Origin: CAWCDJ01 sp963836015 | Lineage (GTDB): Bacteria; Acidobacteriota; Terriglobia; Bryobacterales; Bryobacteraceae | Assembly: GCA_963836015.1 (NCBI GenBank) | Contig: CAWIIF010000015.1 | Span: forward strand, 1,612,001-1,676,000 | Direction: 5' to 3' | Length of the DNA: 64,000 bases | Shown: positions 26,967-36,636 of the stretch, piece by piece | How positions within the stretch are numbered: the stretch's first letter is position 1 | How the letters are laid out: the number at the start of each line of letters is the position of its first letter | Program-made: the position numbers and the translations under genes | Notes under the pieces: generated by a model | Seen by the model: only the letters and a program-made list of their open reading frames with translations | Database searches by the model: none | What the model was told of the DNA's origin: nothing

Positions 26967-28139
26967 TCAGGAGCGGCGGTAAGGCGCCGAGAGGTACTTC
27001 TTAGCCTCTTGCGCGGCTTCCGCCTCGGGGGCGTACGCGATCGCCCTCTTATACGCCGCCACCGCTTCGGTGCGGCGGTGGGTCAGGTCGTAAAGCTGTC
27101 CCATCCGCAGAAAGGCAAATACCCCGGTATTGAGGTCCACATCTTCGGCGGCGGCCACCACTTTCTTCATATTCTCCAGGGCTTGGTCGAAATCGCGATA
27201 CCAGAATTGAATGGTGCCCTCCTGGAACCAGATCTTCTCCCAGGCGAGACCCTCGAAACCGGGCGCATCCTCGGTCTTGAGGCGGGCCAGTTCCTCGACC
27301 GCCTGGAGCGCGTGTTGCTTGTCGCCAGCCATGCTGTACATTTGCGATAACTCAAGCCGCAGCAGGTAGTTGCGGGGGAAGCGGTGGATCAGGTCCTGGA
27401 CCAGGGGAACGGCCCGGCGGGTCTGGTTCTCACGCCGGTACAGGGCGCACAGGAAGATCTCGGCATCCACGCGGTTGTCCTTGCCGTGCGCGGCCACATC
27501 TTCGACGGTCCGGATGCCCTGCTCCTTATCGCCGTGGATCCCGATCAGGAAGCCGAGCATGCGATAGCTCCAGGGCAAGCTGCCGACGATGTAGTCGTGC
27601 AGTCCCTGAACCAGGCGCGCATCGACGTTCCCCGGCTCCAACTCGGTGATCCGGTTGTGGTAGCGCCGCGCCGCGGTGGCGTCGCGCAAGGAATCGCGCC
27701 ACGACTTCTTGACCACCCAGAAATAGTTGGACCGGAGCCCGTAAGAGATCCCCAGCGCGTACATGGCAGCCGTATCTTTGGGATTCTTCTGGAGCCGGGC
27801 CTGGCCGAGCGCGATGGCCTTCGAAACCTCGTCGAGGAACCGTTTCTCGGTCTCGGGCGAGGGGTTCAGGCGGGGCCGGCGGAGGAACGAGTTGGTACCG
27901 GAGACCAGTTCGCTCTCGAGAGCGCCGTTGCGGAACATCTCCTGGAACACGATGGCCTGCGCCAGGTGATTGTGCAGCTCCGGGTCGTCCGGATTTTGGC
28001 GGATAGCCTGCTCGAAATCCGCGATGGCCTCGTGGTACTCGAGGTTATAGAAATGGTTATAGCCCCTCGCGACGAGCGACTCCTGTGCCGCTGCGATCCA
28101 GGGAAGTACCAGGCACAAGGCTGCCGCCGAAATCCTCAC
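26967..28139 (-). CDS. Secreted TPR-repeat protein
   Basis: A 390-residue protein with signal peptide MRISAAALCLVLPWIAAAQ and several tetratricopeptide repeats, for example ARGYNHFYNLEYHEAIADFEQAIRQNPDDPELHNHLAQAI near the N-terminus and LRMGQLYDLTHRRTEAVAAYKRAIAYAPEAEAAQEAKKYL at the end. TPRs bind other proteins; the partner is unknown. I place the start at the GTG at 28137-28139, 4 bp after the queG stop codon, because the signal peptide begins there; the frame stays open further upstream inside queG. It is the last gene of a mutS-like, queG, TPR set. Confidence 0.85.
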   Translation of the reverse strand: MRISAAALCLVLPWIAAAQESLVARGYNHFYNLEYHEAIADFEQAIRQNPDDPELHNHLAQAIVFQEMFRNGALESELVSGTNSFLRRPRLNPSPETEKRFLDEVSKAIALGQARLQKNPKDTAAMYALGISYGLRSNYFWVVKKSWRDSLRDATAARRYHNRITELEPGNVDARLVQGLHDYIVGSLPWSYRMLGFLIGIHGDKEQGIRTVEDVAAHGKDNRVDAEIFLCALYRRENQTRRAVPLVQDLIHRFPRNYLLRLELSQMYSMAGDKQHALQAVEELARLKTEDAPGFEGLAWEKIWFQEGTIQFWYRDFDQALENMKKVVAAAEDVDLNTGVFAFLRMGQLYDLTHRRTEAVAAYKRAIAYAPEAEAAQEAKKYLSAPYRRS

Positions 28140-28143
28140 ACTT

Positions 28144-29175
28144 CTATGGTAATTGTCCGAGAGCCCACCGTGCATGCTCCGCGACGACCGGATCTGGGGA
28201 CGCCGCCAGGCGCTCGAGGGGCTGCCGGAATCGCGCCAGCCCGCGGTTTCCCATGGCGATCGCCACATTCCGCAGAAAACCCGTGTATTTCGCTCGGGTT
28301 ACGGGCGATCCGCGGAACATCTCGCGGAATTCGCTTTCGTCCAGAGACGCCAGTTTCTCGAGGGATGGTGCGAAATCGCGCGGCCGGAAGGTGGGATCCT
28401 CCGTCACGGCCGCCCGGCGGTTCCACGGGCAGACATCCTGGCAGATGTCGCAGCCGAAGACGTGCCCACCCATGCCGGCGCGGTGCTCCTCCGGGACCGC
28501 GCCGCGGAGCTCGATCGTGAAATAAGAGATGCACAGACGCGCATCGAGGGTCCAGCCGTCCTCCCGGGGGACGATTGCCGCGGTCGGGCAGGCATCGATG
28601 CAGCGGCGGCAGGTGCCGCAGCGGTCCGGCGGCGGGGCATCCGGAGGAATGTCGATCGAAACCAGCAGCTCACCGAGGAACAGCCACGACCCCAACCGCT
28701 GGTTGATGAGGCAGGTGTTTCTGCCGATCCAACCCAGCCCCGCCAGGCGGGCGTAGGAGCGCTCGAGCAGCGGCGCCGTGTCGACGCAGATTTTCGACTC
28801 GAGGGCGCCGCCGGTGCGTTCGCGGAGCAGGGCGTCCAGGCGCTCCAGGCCGCGCCGCACCGTGTCGTGGTAGTCGCCGCCCCAGGCGTACCGGGAGATC
28901 CACGCCCGCTCGTCATCGTCGAATCGCGTGGAGCAGGGCCAGGGCGTGTGGTAGACCTTGCCGACCGCGATCACCGAGCGCGCGGAAGGCAGGAGGCGCC
29001 GCGGATCGTCGCGCACCTCGGCGCGCCGGTCGGTAAGGTAGCGCATTTCGCCGGCGTATCCGAAACGAACCCAATCGCGGTAGCGGGTGCGATCTTCCGC
29101 GGGTTCCGCTCGCGCCACCCCGGCCAGCTCGAACCCGCAGGCGGCCGCCAGTGCGCGCACTTCGTCGCCCGTCAA
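28144..29175 (-). CDS. queG: Epoxyqueuosine reductase
   Basis: Reduces epoxyqueuosine to queuosine in tRNA, the last step of queuosine synthesis, with cobalamin and two [4Fe-4S] clusters. The 343-residue protein contains the family's N-terminal MRYLTDRRAEVRDDPRRLLPSARSVI, the central VCVDTAPLLERSYARLAGLGWIG-like stretch (here KICVDTAPLLER), and both ferredoxin-type cluster motifs: CGTCRRCIDACPTAAI and CDICQDVCPW. A helical C-terminal extension (RFRQPLERLAASPDPVVAEHARWALG) resembles a HEAT repeat, as in several QueG proteins. The ATG at 29173-29175 overlaps the stop of the MutS-like gene by 4 bp. Confidence 0.93.
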   Translation of the reverse strand: MTGDEVRALAAACGFELAGVARAEPAEDRTRYRDWVRFGYAGEMRYLTDRRAEVRDDPRRLLPSARSVIAVGKVYHTPWPCSTRFDDDERAWISRYAWGGDYHDTVRRGLERLDALLRERTGGALESKICVDTAPLLERSYARLAGLGWIGRNTCLINQRLGSWLFLGELLVSIDIPPDAPPPDRCGTCRRCIDACPTAAIVPREDGWTLDARLCISYFTIELRGAVPEEHRAGMGGHVFGCDICQDVCPWNRRAAVTEDPTFRPRDFAPSLEKLASLDESEFREMFRGSPVTRAKYTGFLRNVAIAMGNRGLARFRQPLERLAASPDPVVAEHARWALGQLP

Positions 29176-30998
29176 ATCTCCAGCCCCACCGAGCGCATCA
29201 GCTCGATCGCATTGCTCTTTCGCACGACTCCCGGCCGCATGCGGTAGTCGAAACGAATCTTGCCGTCCTCGATCTGATCCTCGAAATGCACGTTGGCGGC
29301 GCGGCCCCCGAGCGAGTCGGCGATCTCGGCCAGCGCCAGGTCGTGGGTGGTGATGAGGCCGGCCGCGCCCCGTTCCACCAGGCCGTGCACCAGGGCCTGC
29401 GCGCCGATACGGCGGTCGTGGGAGTTGGTGCCGTGCAGGAACTCGTCCACCAGGAACAGGACCGGCAGCGGGCCGCCGGTCTGGTCCAGAATCTGGCGCA
29501 GGCGCAGGATTTCGGCGTAGAAGCGCGAGACGCCTTCCTGCAGGGAATCCGTCACCTTGATCGAAGCGCCGACTGCCAGCGGAGAGATTCGCAGCGCCTC
29601 GGCGCGCACGGGCGCGCCCGCCTGCGCCAGCACGGCGTTGATGCCGAGCGTCCGCAGCAGGGTGCTTTTGCCGGACATGTTCGAGCCGCTGACCACCAGC
29701 ACGCGCAACTCTCCGCCGATCCGGACGTCGTTGCGCACCACGCGATCTTCGGGGATCAGCGGGTGCCCGACCTGGCGGGCCTCGAGCAGCGGGCCGGATT
29801 CGGCGAACTCCGGGAACGGATCGGCGGGGTGCTCGAAGGCGTGGCTCGAAAGCGAGCAGAGCGCCTCGATTTCACCCATGGCGGTAAGCCAGCGGCGCAC
29901 GGCGCGGCCGGAGTGGCGCCGCCAATCCTCGGCCCGGACGGCGTGGTGCGGCGTCCACAGGATGAAGGGCTCGAGCATGCGGACGAAAATGTTATCGCGC
30001 GAATCGAGGTTCTCGACGATCCGCTGCAAGCGGCGGAGGCGCCGGGAGGGCGGATCGCCTTCGACATCGAGCGATGCCCGCAGCCCGGCGAGCAGGTGGC
30101 TATGGAACTGCTCGCGTTCGAGGCGCACCAGCACCTCCGACATCAGCCCCAGTTCTTGTGCGGCCGCTTCCACGGCTCCCACGACGAACGCGATCGGCGC
30201 CCGCCGCAGATAGAGGAATAGCCCGTTGACGACCAGGGCGAGCAGGAACAGGTCGCGGGCCAGCGTCGCCTGGCCGTCGGAGAGCCTCAGCAAGCCGCCC
30301 ATGTAGCCCAGCCAGACCCACAGCGCGACGAATCCGCAGGATCCGAGCAGGGTGAGGGCCCAGAGCAGCACCCGCAGGCCGCTCGACTCCAGCAGCGGCG
30401 GAGCTTCGCCCCAGGCTGCGAGCGAGTCCGGGTCTACGCCGGTACGGGCTTCCTCCGCGACCACGGCCAGGTCTTCGCGGAGGTCCAGGCGGGGGCGAAG
30501 CTCTTCGACCGCTCCCTGGCGGCTCCGCACCACCTCGGGTGCGGCGGGGGCCAGCAGCCACCGCGCCAGCGTGTCCGACCCGGCGTGGGTTCGCGCGGTG
30601 CACAGCAGCTCGAACAGGGAACCCCGGCCGAAGAGGTCGAGATCCTGAGCGTAGGGGTGGGAAGTGTTGGCATACGAATCGCCGGTCTCGCCGGTTCCGG
30701 CCCACTTGCCGTCCAGGCGGGCCAGCCCGCGCTCGAAATACGCCGCCGCGCGGCGCCGGCGCTCGAGGTCGCGAAGGAGGCTGTCGCCCGCCACGACCAG
30801 GACCGCAAACACCGCGACGGGAACGATTGCCCAGACGACCGACAGGCGTTCGGTAGCCAGCGCGGCCCCCACAATCGCGAGGGCCGCCGCCGCCAGCGCC
30901 AGCCGCACATAGCCGAGCGCGCGGTGGCGCTTCTCGCGCTCCTTCATTTCGTCGCGGCGTTGCTGGAGCAGTTGGGAGTAGAGCGCGCGTGGATTCAT
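29172..30998 (-). CDS. Membrane-anchored MutS-like ATPase
   Basis: A 608-residue protein with two N-terminal hydrophobic segments (ALGYVRLALAAAALAIVGAALA and VVWAIVPVAVFAVLVVAG, residues about 27-70), two more in the middle (LLWALTLLGSCGFVALWVWLGYMGG and ARDLFLLALVVNGLFLYL), a helical core, and a C-terminal MutS-type ATPase: Walker A VVSGSNMSGKSTLLRTLG, Walker B LFLVDEFLHGTNSHDR and the ITTHD switch. It lacks the mismatch-recognition domain of MutS. Such proteins are annotated as MutS-family but with unknown role. The ATG at 30996-30998 has no strong ribosome-binding site; the first membrane helix starts soon after. It overlaps queG by 4 bp and is divergent from nuoA. Confidence 0.85.
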   Translation of the reverse strand: MNPRALYSQLLQQRRDEMKEREKRHRALGYVRLALAAAALAIVGAALATERLSVVWAIVPVAVFAVLVVAGDSLLRDLERRRRAAAYFERGLARLDGKWAGTGETGDSYANTSHPYAQDLDLFGRGSLFELLCTARTHAGSDTLARWLLAPAAPEVVRSRQGAVEELRPRLDLREDLAVVAEEARTGVDPDSLAAWGEAPPLLESSGLRVLLWALTLLGSCGFVALWVWLGYMGGLLRLSDGQATLARDLFLLALVVNGLFLYLRRAPIAFVVGAVEAAAQELGLMSEVLVRLEREQFHSHLLAGLRASLDVEGDPPSRRLRRLQRIVENLDSRDNIFVRMLEPFILWTPHHAVRAEDWRRHSGRAVRRWLTAMGEIEALCSLSSHAFEHPADPFPEFAESGPLLEARQVGHPLIPEDRVVRNDVRIGGELRVLVVSGSNMSGKSTLLRTLGINAVLAQAGAPVRAEALRISPLAVGASIKVTDSLQEGVSRFYAEILRLRQILDQTGGPLPVLFLVDEFLHGTNSHDRRIGAQALVHGLVERGAAGLITTHDLALAEIADSLGGRAANVHFEDQIEDGKIRFDYRMRPGVVRKSNAIELMRSVGLEI

Positions 30999-31043
30999 TG
31001 GCCGGCCATCTTCATTTTCGCATCCGCATGTTATATTGTTGCC

Positions 31044-31400
31044 ATGCCGAGCGGCTATATCCCGATCCTGATCTTCCTGGCGGTGGCGATACTGTTCCCG
31101 GTGGTCACGATTATCGTGGCGAAGCTGATACGCCCCTCCGCTCCGTCCCTGACGAAGCTGGAGGCCTACGAGTGCGGCATCAAGGCGGCTTCGGATTCGC
31201 GCGGGCGCTACACGGTGCGGTTCTACATCGTCGCGATCCTGTTCGTGATTTTCGACGTGGAAACGATCTTCCTGTTTCCGTGGGCGGTCCAATACCGTAA
31301 GCTCGGCTGGTTCGGAGTCTGGGAAGTGGCAGTCTTCCTCGGGATTCTGGTCGTGGGATATATCTGGGCCTACAAGAAGGGTGCCTTGGAGTGGGTCTAG
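31044..31400 (+). CDS. nuoA: NADH-quinone oxidoreductase subunit A
   Basis: The 118-residue small membrane subunit of complex I. It has three helices (YIPILIFLAVAILFPVVTIIVAKL, FYIVAILFVIFDVETIFLFPWAV, GVWEVAVFLGILVVGYIWAY) and the family's conserved loop LEAYECGIKAASDSRGRYTVRFYIVAILFVIFDVE, including the Cys-containing ECG segment. NuoA normally opens a nuoABCD... operon, but the next gene here is a secreted TIGR03437-type protein that overlaps its end, and no other nuo gene is in the window. It may be a dispersed single subunit that completes a complex encoded elsewhere. The ATG at 31044 follows an A/T-rich stretch. Confidence 0.92.
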   Translation: MPSGYIPILIFLAVAILFPVVTIIVAKLIRPSAPSLTKLEAYECGIKAASDSRGRYTVRFYIVAILFVIFDVETIFLFPWAVQYRKLGWFGVWEVAVFLGILVVGYIWAYKKGALEWV

Positions 31401-33094
31401 GGTTCCCTGGATTGTTCCGCTGCGCCGCTCTGCTTGCGATTGCTTCAGTTTGTTCCGCCGCGCCGATGCTGCGCCTGGCGGCGACCACCGTCGGCCCGAT
31501 TGCGATTCCCACCGGCACTTCTTCGGCAAGTAGGACTGTGGAGGCCTATAACGCGGGGGATGGCGCGCTTTCGCTTTCGGTGAGCTCTTCGGCTTCCTGG
31601 ATCGTTGCGACGGTGGGGACGCCAAGGAGCTGCACCACCACGACCGACAGCAAGTCGTGCATTCCGATTCAACTGGCTCTCTCGACCGGCAGCCTGGCAG
31701 CCGGCCTCTCCACCGGGATCGTCACGGTGAGCGACCCCAACGCGGTGGATGCGCCGCAGACCATCACGGTGACCGTGCGGCTGGGCGGAGTGGATCTGCA
31801 CGTCGCTCCCGGCGGCGCGCGCGATGTACCGATCGCGACGCAAGGCTTAGTCAGCTCTCACGCCACCACCCAGGATGGAAACTCATGGCTGAGCCTGGTG
31901 CTCGACGGCACCGGCAGTTTCCGTTTCAGCTATCCGTACCGCATCCATATTCAACCGCCCGCGGCCATGGCCGAGGGGGTGTACAACGGCTCGATCGCGG
32001 CTACCGGTGCGGCTGCGGGCGATACCCAGACCATTCCGGTCACCATGCGGGTCACGTCGCAGCCCATCGCGCAGGCAACGCCCGATCACCTGGCAATTCG
32101 CCTGGCGCAAGGCGCTCCTCCGCTCGCGGCGGGAGTCGCGGTGGCCAACGTGGGGGCGGGGAGCCTGTCGATCTCGGGCGTTACCGCGACCGGCTCGGGC
32201 GTGACGGCGGCCTCGGGCGCGGGCGGCGCGGTGGCTACGTTCGACCCCGGATCCCTGACGCCGGGCATCTACGCGGGGTCTCTGGCGATCGCCACCAACG
32301 CGGTGAACGGGACGGTGGCGGTCCCGGTCTCGTTCGAAGTGGTTCCGAAGGCGGCGCCGCTCATCCGGTACCAGGGCGTGGTGGATAACGGCACCTTCGG
32401 CGCGGGGGATACGGTGGCGCGCGGCGACGTGATGGTGGTGCTGGGCGAGCAGCTTTCTTTCGATCCGCTGAAGGTCGGGAAGGCTCCGCCGCTCGATCCA
32501 TCGGTGGGCGGAGCGACGGTCCTGGTGAATGGCAAGCAGGCCCCGATGTACTATTCGTCGTACGGCCAGCTGGCATTTCAGATGCCGGTAGACGCGCCGC
32601 TCGGGTCCAACCTGGTTCAGGTGCAGCGCGACGGCCTCACCAGCAACACCGTCTCGGTGAATGTGGCCGAGCGGGCGCCGCGCCTGCTGACGATCGGGAC
32701 TACGGGATACGGGGCCATACAGAATGCGGCCGACTACAGCCTGCCGATGCCTGAAGGCGCTCTACCCGGCGTGGTCACGCATCCTGCCAAAGCGGGCGAC
32801 ACGCTGGTGATGTACGCGATCGGGTTGGGGCCCACCAGTCCTGCGGTGGCCACCGGCGAACCCGCTCCTTCGGCCGAACCGTTTGCCCGGCTCACCACGA
32901 ATCCGCAGGTAAGCTTCGGCGTCGGCATCTTTGGAGCGACGGTGAGCCCCGTGTTCGCCGCGCTGACCCCGACCTTCGCGGGACTCTACCAGATCAACGT
33001 GACGATTCCTCCGGACACGCCCAAGGGAACGGTGGACGTGCGCCTGGCGTTTCCCGACAGCGTCAGTAACTCCGTATGGATTGCCGTTCAATAG
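31391..33094 (+). CDS. Secreted protein with a TIGR03437-type C-terminal domain
   Basis: A 567-residue protein with a signal peptide (GLFRCAALLAIASVCSAAPM), several Ala/Gly/Thr-rich beta-sandwich segments resembling BACON-like or Ig-like repeats (SVSSSASWIVATVGTP; TQTIPVTMRV; GTVAVPVSFEVVPK), and a C-terminal domain of about 230 residues beginning YQGVVDNGTFGAGDTVARGDVMVVLGEQL. That domain has GSNLVQVQRDGLTSN, GYGAIQNAADYSLPMP, YAIGLGPTSPAVATGEPAP and AGLYQINVTIPPDTPKG, which I recognise as the TIGR03437 domain abundant in Solibacter-like genomes. Its role is unknown, probably at the cell surface. The GTG start at 31391 overlaps nuoA by 10 bp. Confidence 0.85.
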   Translation: MGLGFPGLFRCAALLAIASVCSAAPMLRLAATTVGPIAIPTGTSSASRTVEAYNAGDGALSLSVSSSASWIVATVGTPRSCTTTTDSKSCIPIQLALSTGSLAAGLSTGIVTVSDPNAVDAPQTITVTVRLGGVDLHVAPGGARDVPIATQGLVSSHATTQDGNSWLSLVLDGTGSFRFSYPYRIHIQPPAAMAEGVYNGSIAATGAAAGDTQTIPVTMRVTSQPIAQATPDHLAIRLAQGAPPLAAGVAVANVGAGSLSISGVTATGSGVTAASGAGGAVATFDPGSLTPGIYAGSLAIATNAVNGTVAVPVSFEVVPKAAPLIRYQGVVDNGTFGAGDTVARGDVMVVLGEQLSFDPLKVGKAPPLDPSVGGATVLVNGKQAPMYYSSYGQLAFQMPVDAPLGSNLVQVQRDGLTSNTVSVNVAERAPRLLTIGTTGYGAIQNAADYSLPMPEGALPGVVTHPAKAGDTLVMYAIGLGPTSPAVATGEPAPSAEPFARLTTNPQVSFGVGIFGATVSPVFAALTPTFAGLYQINVTIPPDTPKGTVDVRLAFPDSVSNSVWIAVQ

Positions 33095-33135
33095 CGGCGG
33101 CGAGTGCAAATCCACTACCATAAGGATTGATCTCC

Positions 33136-35521
33136 GTGAAACCGTCTCCCACCCCCTGGTCCCACGTCTACCTTTGCGTGGCGCTGACCACGCTGGCGAC
33201 CCTGCTGCTGGAGTTGTCGCTCACCCGCATCTTCTCGGTGGTGTTCTACTACCACCTGGCCTTTCTGGCGATTTCGATCGCGATGTTCGGGCTGGGGATC
33301 GGGGGCGTGTTTTCGTATGTGGTGGCCGGGTGGAAGGCGCCCCTGTTGGTGAAGCTGGGCCGCATCAGCGCCGTCAACAGCCTGGCGGTGGTGGCGGCGT
33401 TGTGGGTGATTCTCTCACGCGGCAACAACCTGGGGGCCTGGGACTACGCCCTGGTCTACTTTACAACCGCGGTGCCGTTCTGCTTTTCCGGCATCATCGT
33501 TTCGCTCGCCATTTCGGAGACCATCGAGCGGGTGAACCGGGTATATTTCTTCGACCTGCTGGGAGCGGGGGCCGGCTGCCTGCTGTTAATTCCGCTGCTG
33601 GACCTGTTCGGCGGGCCGGGAACGGTGATCGCCGCGGCCATCTTTTTCGCCGTCGCCGCCGCCATCTGGCACAGCATGGCGTCGTCGGTGGCCGGACGCG
33701 CCGGTAGCGTGGCGCTGGCCCTGGCGCTGGTGGCGCTGTTGACGTTCAACATCCGGCACCACCTGCTCGACATCCGCCACGCCAAAGGTCAGACCATCGC
33801 CAACGAGACCTTCCAGAAATGGAACAGCTTTTCCCGTATCGGCCTCACGCATAGCCCGAACCCGGCCGAGGAGCATCCCGACCTGATCGTGATCGACGCC
33901 GACGCCTCCACGGGCGTGGCCAATTTCGATTTCGAGCACCTCACCCCACACCAGCGCCACGATCTGCTGGAGCAGCCCCCCGCGCTTCCTTATGCCGTGC
34001 GGCCGGGCGCCAAGGCCCTGATCATCGGGCCGGGCGGCGGGTGGGACGTGGCCCGCGCCCTGGCCTCGGGCAGCCACGACATCACCGGCGTCGAGATCAA
34101 CCCCATCATCGCCGAGACCATCATGCAGGAGCGCATGCCGGAGCTCAGCAAAGGCCTGTACACGCGGCCGGACGTCCACATCTACGTGGAGGACGGCCGC
34201 AGCTTCGTCCGGCACAGCACCGACAAGTACCAGGTGCTGCAGGCCACCCTGGTGGACACCTGGGCCTCCACCGCGGCCGGCGCATTCGCCCTTTCCGAAA
34301 ACAACCTCTACACGACGGACGCCTTCCGCGACTACCTGCTGCACCTCACCGACGACGGCCTGATCGCCTTCACCCGCTGGGGTTTCGAGCCGCCGCGCGA
34401 ATCCCTGAGGCTGGTCTCGCTGGCGATGGAGGCGCTGGGCCAGATCGGAGAGACCCACCCGGACGAGCACATCATCGTGGGCCGGGGAGGCTCGGTGCAG
34501 GGCTGGGGCGCGCAGGATACGGTGCTGGTCTCGCGGAAGCCGTTCAGCGCCGGCGACATCGGCCGCGCGCGCGCGATGTTGGACGCCTCCGGGATGCAGG
34601 CGATCTATCTGCCGGGAACCGTGAGCCACAACGAGTTTTACGATCTGCTGCACAGCCCCGATCCCGGCCGCCTACCAGCGCAACTACACGTTCGATATCA
34701 GCCCGGTGAGCGACAACCGGCCGTTTTTCTTCTACACGGTGCAGCCGCGGGACCTATGGGAATTCATCCGGCACGCGTCCCACGAGAGCGCCGATTACAA
34801 GATCAACAAGGCCGTGCCCCTGCTGTTCGGCCTGATGTTTATCAGCCTGGCGGCCACGGCGCTGATCCTGCTGGCGCCGCCTCTGGTGCTGGGGACGCGC
34901 CTGCCGCGGCACTCGGGCGTACGGGCCTTCCTGCTGTACTTCCTGTTCATCGGTATCGGCTACATCCTGATCGAGGTCGGGCTGATTCAGCGGTTTGTGC
35001 TGTTTCTGGGACATCCGACGCAGGCCCTGACGGTGGTGATCTTCTCGATGCTGGTGTCCAGCGGAATCGGCAGCGCCGCCGCCCGCCGCCTTCTGGGAGA
35101 CGACGAAGGGCGGCTGATCAAAGCGCTGGGCTGCGTGGCGCTGCTCTCGGCGGTACTTGCCCTGGTGGCGTCGGGCCTGCTGGGAGCGCTGGTCGGCCTG
35201 CCGCTGGTGGTGAAGCAGTTGATTACCGTGCTGCTGATCGCCCCGCTCGGTTTCGTCATGGGCATGCCGTTTCCCACCGCCCTGCGGCGGCTGGAGGGGT
35301 GGCACGCGCCTTCCGTCCGGTGGGCCTGGTCGTTGAACGCCGCATCGAGCGTACTGGGCTCGGTAGGGGCCCTGGTGTGCGCCATTTACATGGGACTGGT
35401 GCAGACCCTGATCATCGGCGGCCTGTTCTACCTGGCTGCCCTGGCGGTGGTGGCGCGGGTCCGCGTCAACAACGTTGCGGCGCCGCAGCCGGGGGCCGGC
35501 CGGGTGGTGCTGGCGAAATAG
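33136..35521 (+). pseudogene. Membrane-fused spermidine synthase-like protein with a one-base frameshift
   Basis: A protein of about 794 residues once the frame is repaired. N-terminal membrane helices (TTLATLLLELSLTRIFSVVFYYHLAFLAISIAMFGLG) lead to a methyltransferase-fold domain (KALIIGPGGGWDVARALASGSHDITGVEINPIIAETI; YVEDGRSFVR), then a second membrane block of several helices (AVPLLFGLMFISLAATALILL to LVQTLIIGGLFYLAALAVV). The central domain resembles spermidine synthases, and the whole is typical of the large membrane-bound SpeE-like family of unknown substrate. An extra C at about 34663-34665 shifts the frame between the two halves. Removal gives exactly 795 codons. GTG start at 33136 with AAGGA before it; a TTG at 33127 is also in frame. 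Confidence 0.82.
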
Positions 35522-35530
35522 CGGCGACCC

Positions 35531-36577
35531 TCAGCCGGCGGGCGCCTGGGTCGTCTCGCGCGCGTTCCTCTGGGCGTCCTCTTTGGATGCCAGCATGGGC
35601 CGCAGCTTGAGCAGGTCGCCGAGCACGTTAAACCAGAAGGGCGCACCCAGGCTGAGCAGGGCGGCCGTCAGCAGGAGGCCGAAGATGCTGGAACGTGCCA
35701 TCTGCTCCTGCCAGCCGCCCCAACTGCTGGGCCAGGTAATCAGCGAGTCGGTGGCGAGCTGGCGAAGCTGTTGGAGATTGGCCTGGGTGGCCGCATCGAG
35801 CGGCTGCTGGTTTGCGGGCGCGGGCGCGGCTGCCACGGCCTGCTGCACGAGGGAGTTCCGCAGGGCATCGTCCATGGCGAGGCGGTTGAGCAGCCGGAAC
35901 GAATCGAGCTGCAGCAGGAACGCCAGAAACACCGATATGGCGATGGCCCACAGGCGGGAATAGTTGGCGAAACTGTGGCTCACGCGTTCCATGGTCTGGT
36001 CGAACCCGCCGTTCAGCCTGGCGACGAACTGGCTCTCGGCCTGCTCGATCACGGCAATGGCTTCGCGCACGTGGGTGGCCAGCTCCGGCCTGGCGGCCTC
36101 CATCCGCATCGAGACTATGCGGATGGAATCGAGCGTGGCGCCGGGGTTGGGGATCCCGGCGTTGGACAAAGCGGTGATCAGGGCCTGCTCGGCATCCGAC
36201 GGGGTACGGGCGGGCTGCGGGGTGGTGGTAGTGACGGAGCCGCCGGCGCCGGCCGCGGCCGGCTTGGCAGTGACCGCTGCCGCCGCGACCGTCAGAATGG
36301 TCTTAACCAGGTCTTCGCGCTGGACGACCTCCGCCATCTTACCCGGCGCGGCGGCCAGCATCGGATGCCGGAGGATGGTGTCGGCCAACTCGGCGGCCCG
36401 CTCCGGTGTGAGCAGGACCGGATCGATCTGCCGCAGAAGGTGGATGACCCCCACGACCAGCTTCTTCCCGCGCATGCCGGATACACTCAGGACCCACTGG
36501 ATGATGAGCGTCACGCTCATGCTCACCGCCAGCATGATCACCGAAAACCCGATCAGAATGTCGATCGACTTCAACAT
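35531..36577 (-). CDS. Membrane protein of unknown function
   Basis: A 348-residue protein with one hydrophobic segment at the N-terminus (DILIGFSVIMLAVSMSVTLIIQWVLSV), one at about residue 210 (YSRLWAIAISVFLAFLLQLDSF) and one near the C-terminus (FGLLLTAALLSLGAPFWFNVLGDLL). Between the first and second lies a soluble stretch with an Ala/Gly/Thr-rich low-complexity linker (AKPAAAGAGGSVTTTTPQPAR). The closing GAPFWFNVLGDLLKLRPML resembles a motif I have seen in bacterial membrane proteins of unknown role. No catalytic motif is visible. It precedes the mannose-1-phosphate guanylyltransferase gene's end by 59 bp on the same strand. Confidence 0.75.
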   Translation of the reverse strand: MLKSIDILIGFSVIMLAVSMSVTLIIQWVLSVSGMRGKKLVVGVIHLLRQIDPVLLTPERAAELADTILRHPMLAAAPGKMAEVVQREDLVKTILTVAAAAVTAKPAAAGAGGSVTTTTPQPARTPSDAEQALITALSNAGIPNPGATLDSIRIVSMRMEAARPELATHVREAIAVIEQAESQFVARLNGGFDQTMERVSHSFANYSRLWAIAISVFLAFLLQLDSFRLLNRLAMDDALRNSLVQQAVAAAPAPANQQPLDAATQANLQQLRQLATDSLITWPSSWGGWQEQMARSSIFGLLLTAALLSLGAPFWFNVLGDLLKLRPMLASKEDAQRNARETTQAPAG

Positions 36578-36636
36578 CCGGCTGACCTCCGATTAGTTAC
36601 GTTGACGGGAGATTGCGCGGAAGTCAAGGGCGATAA

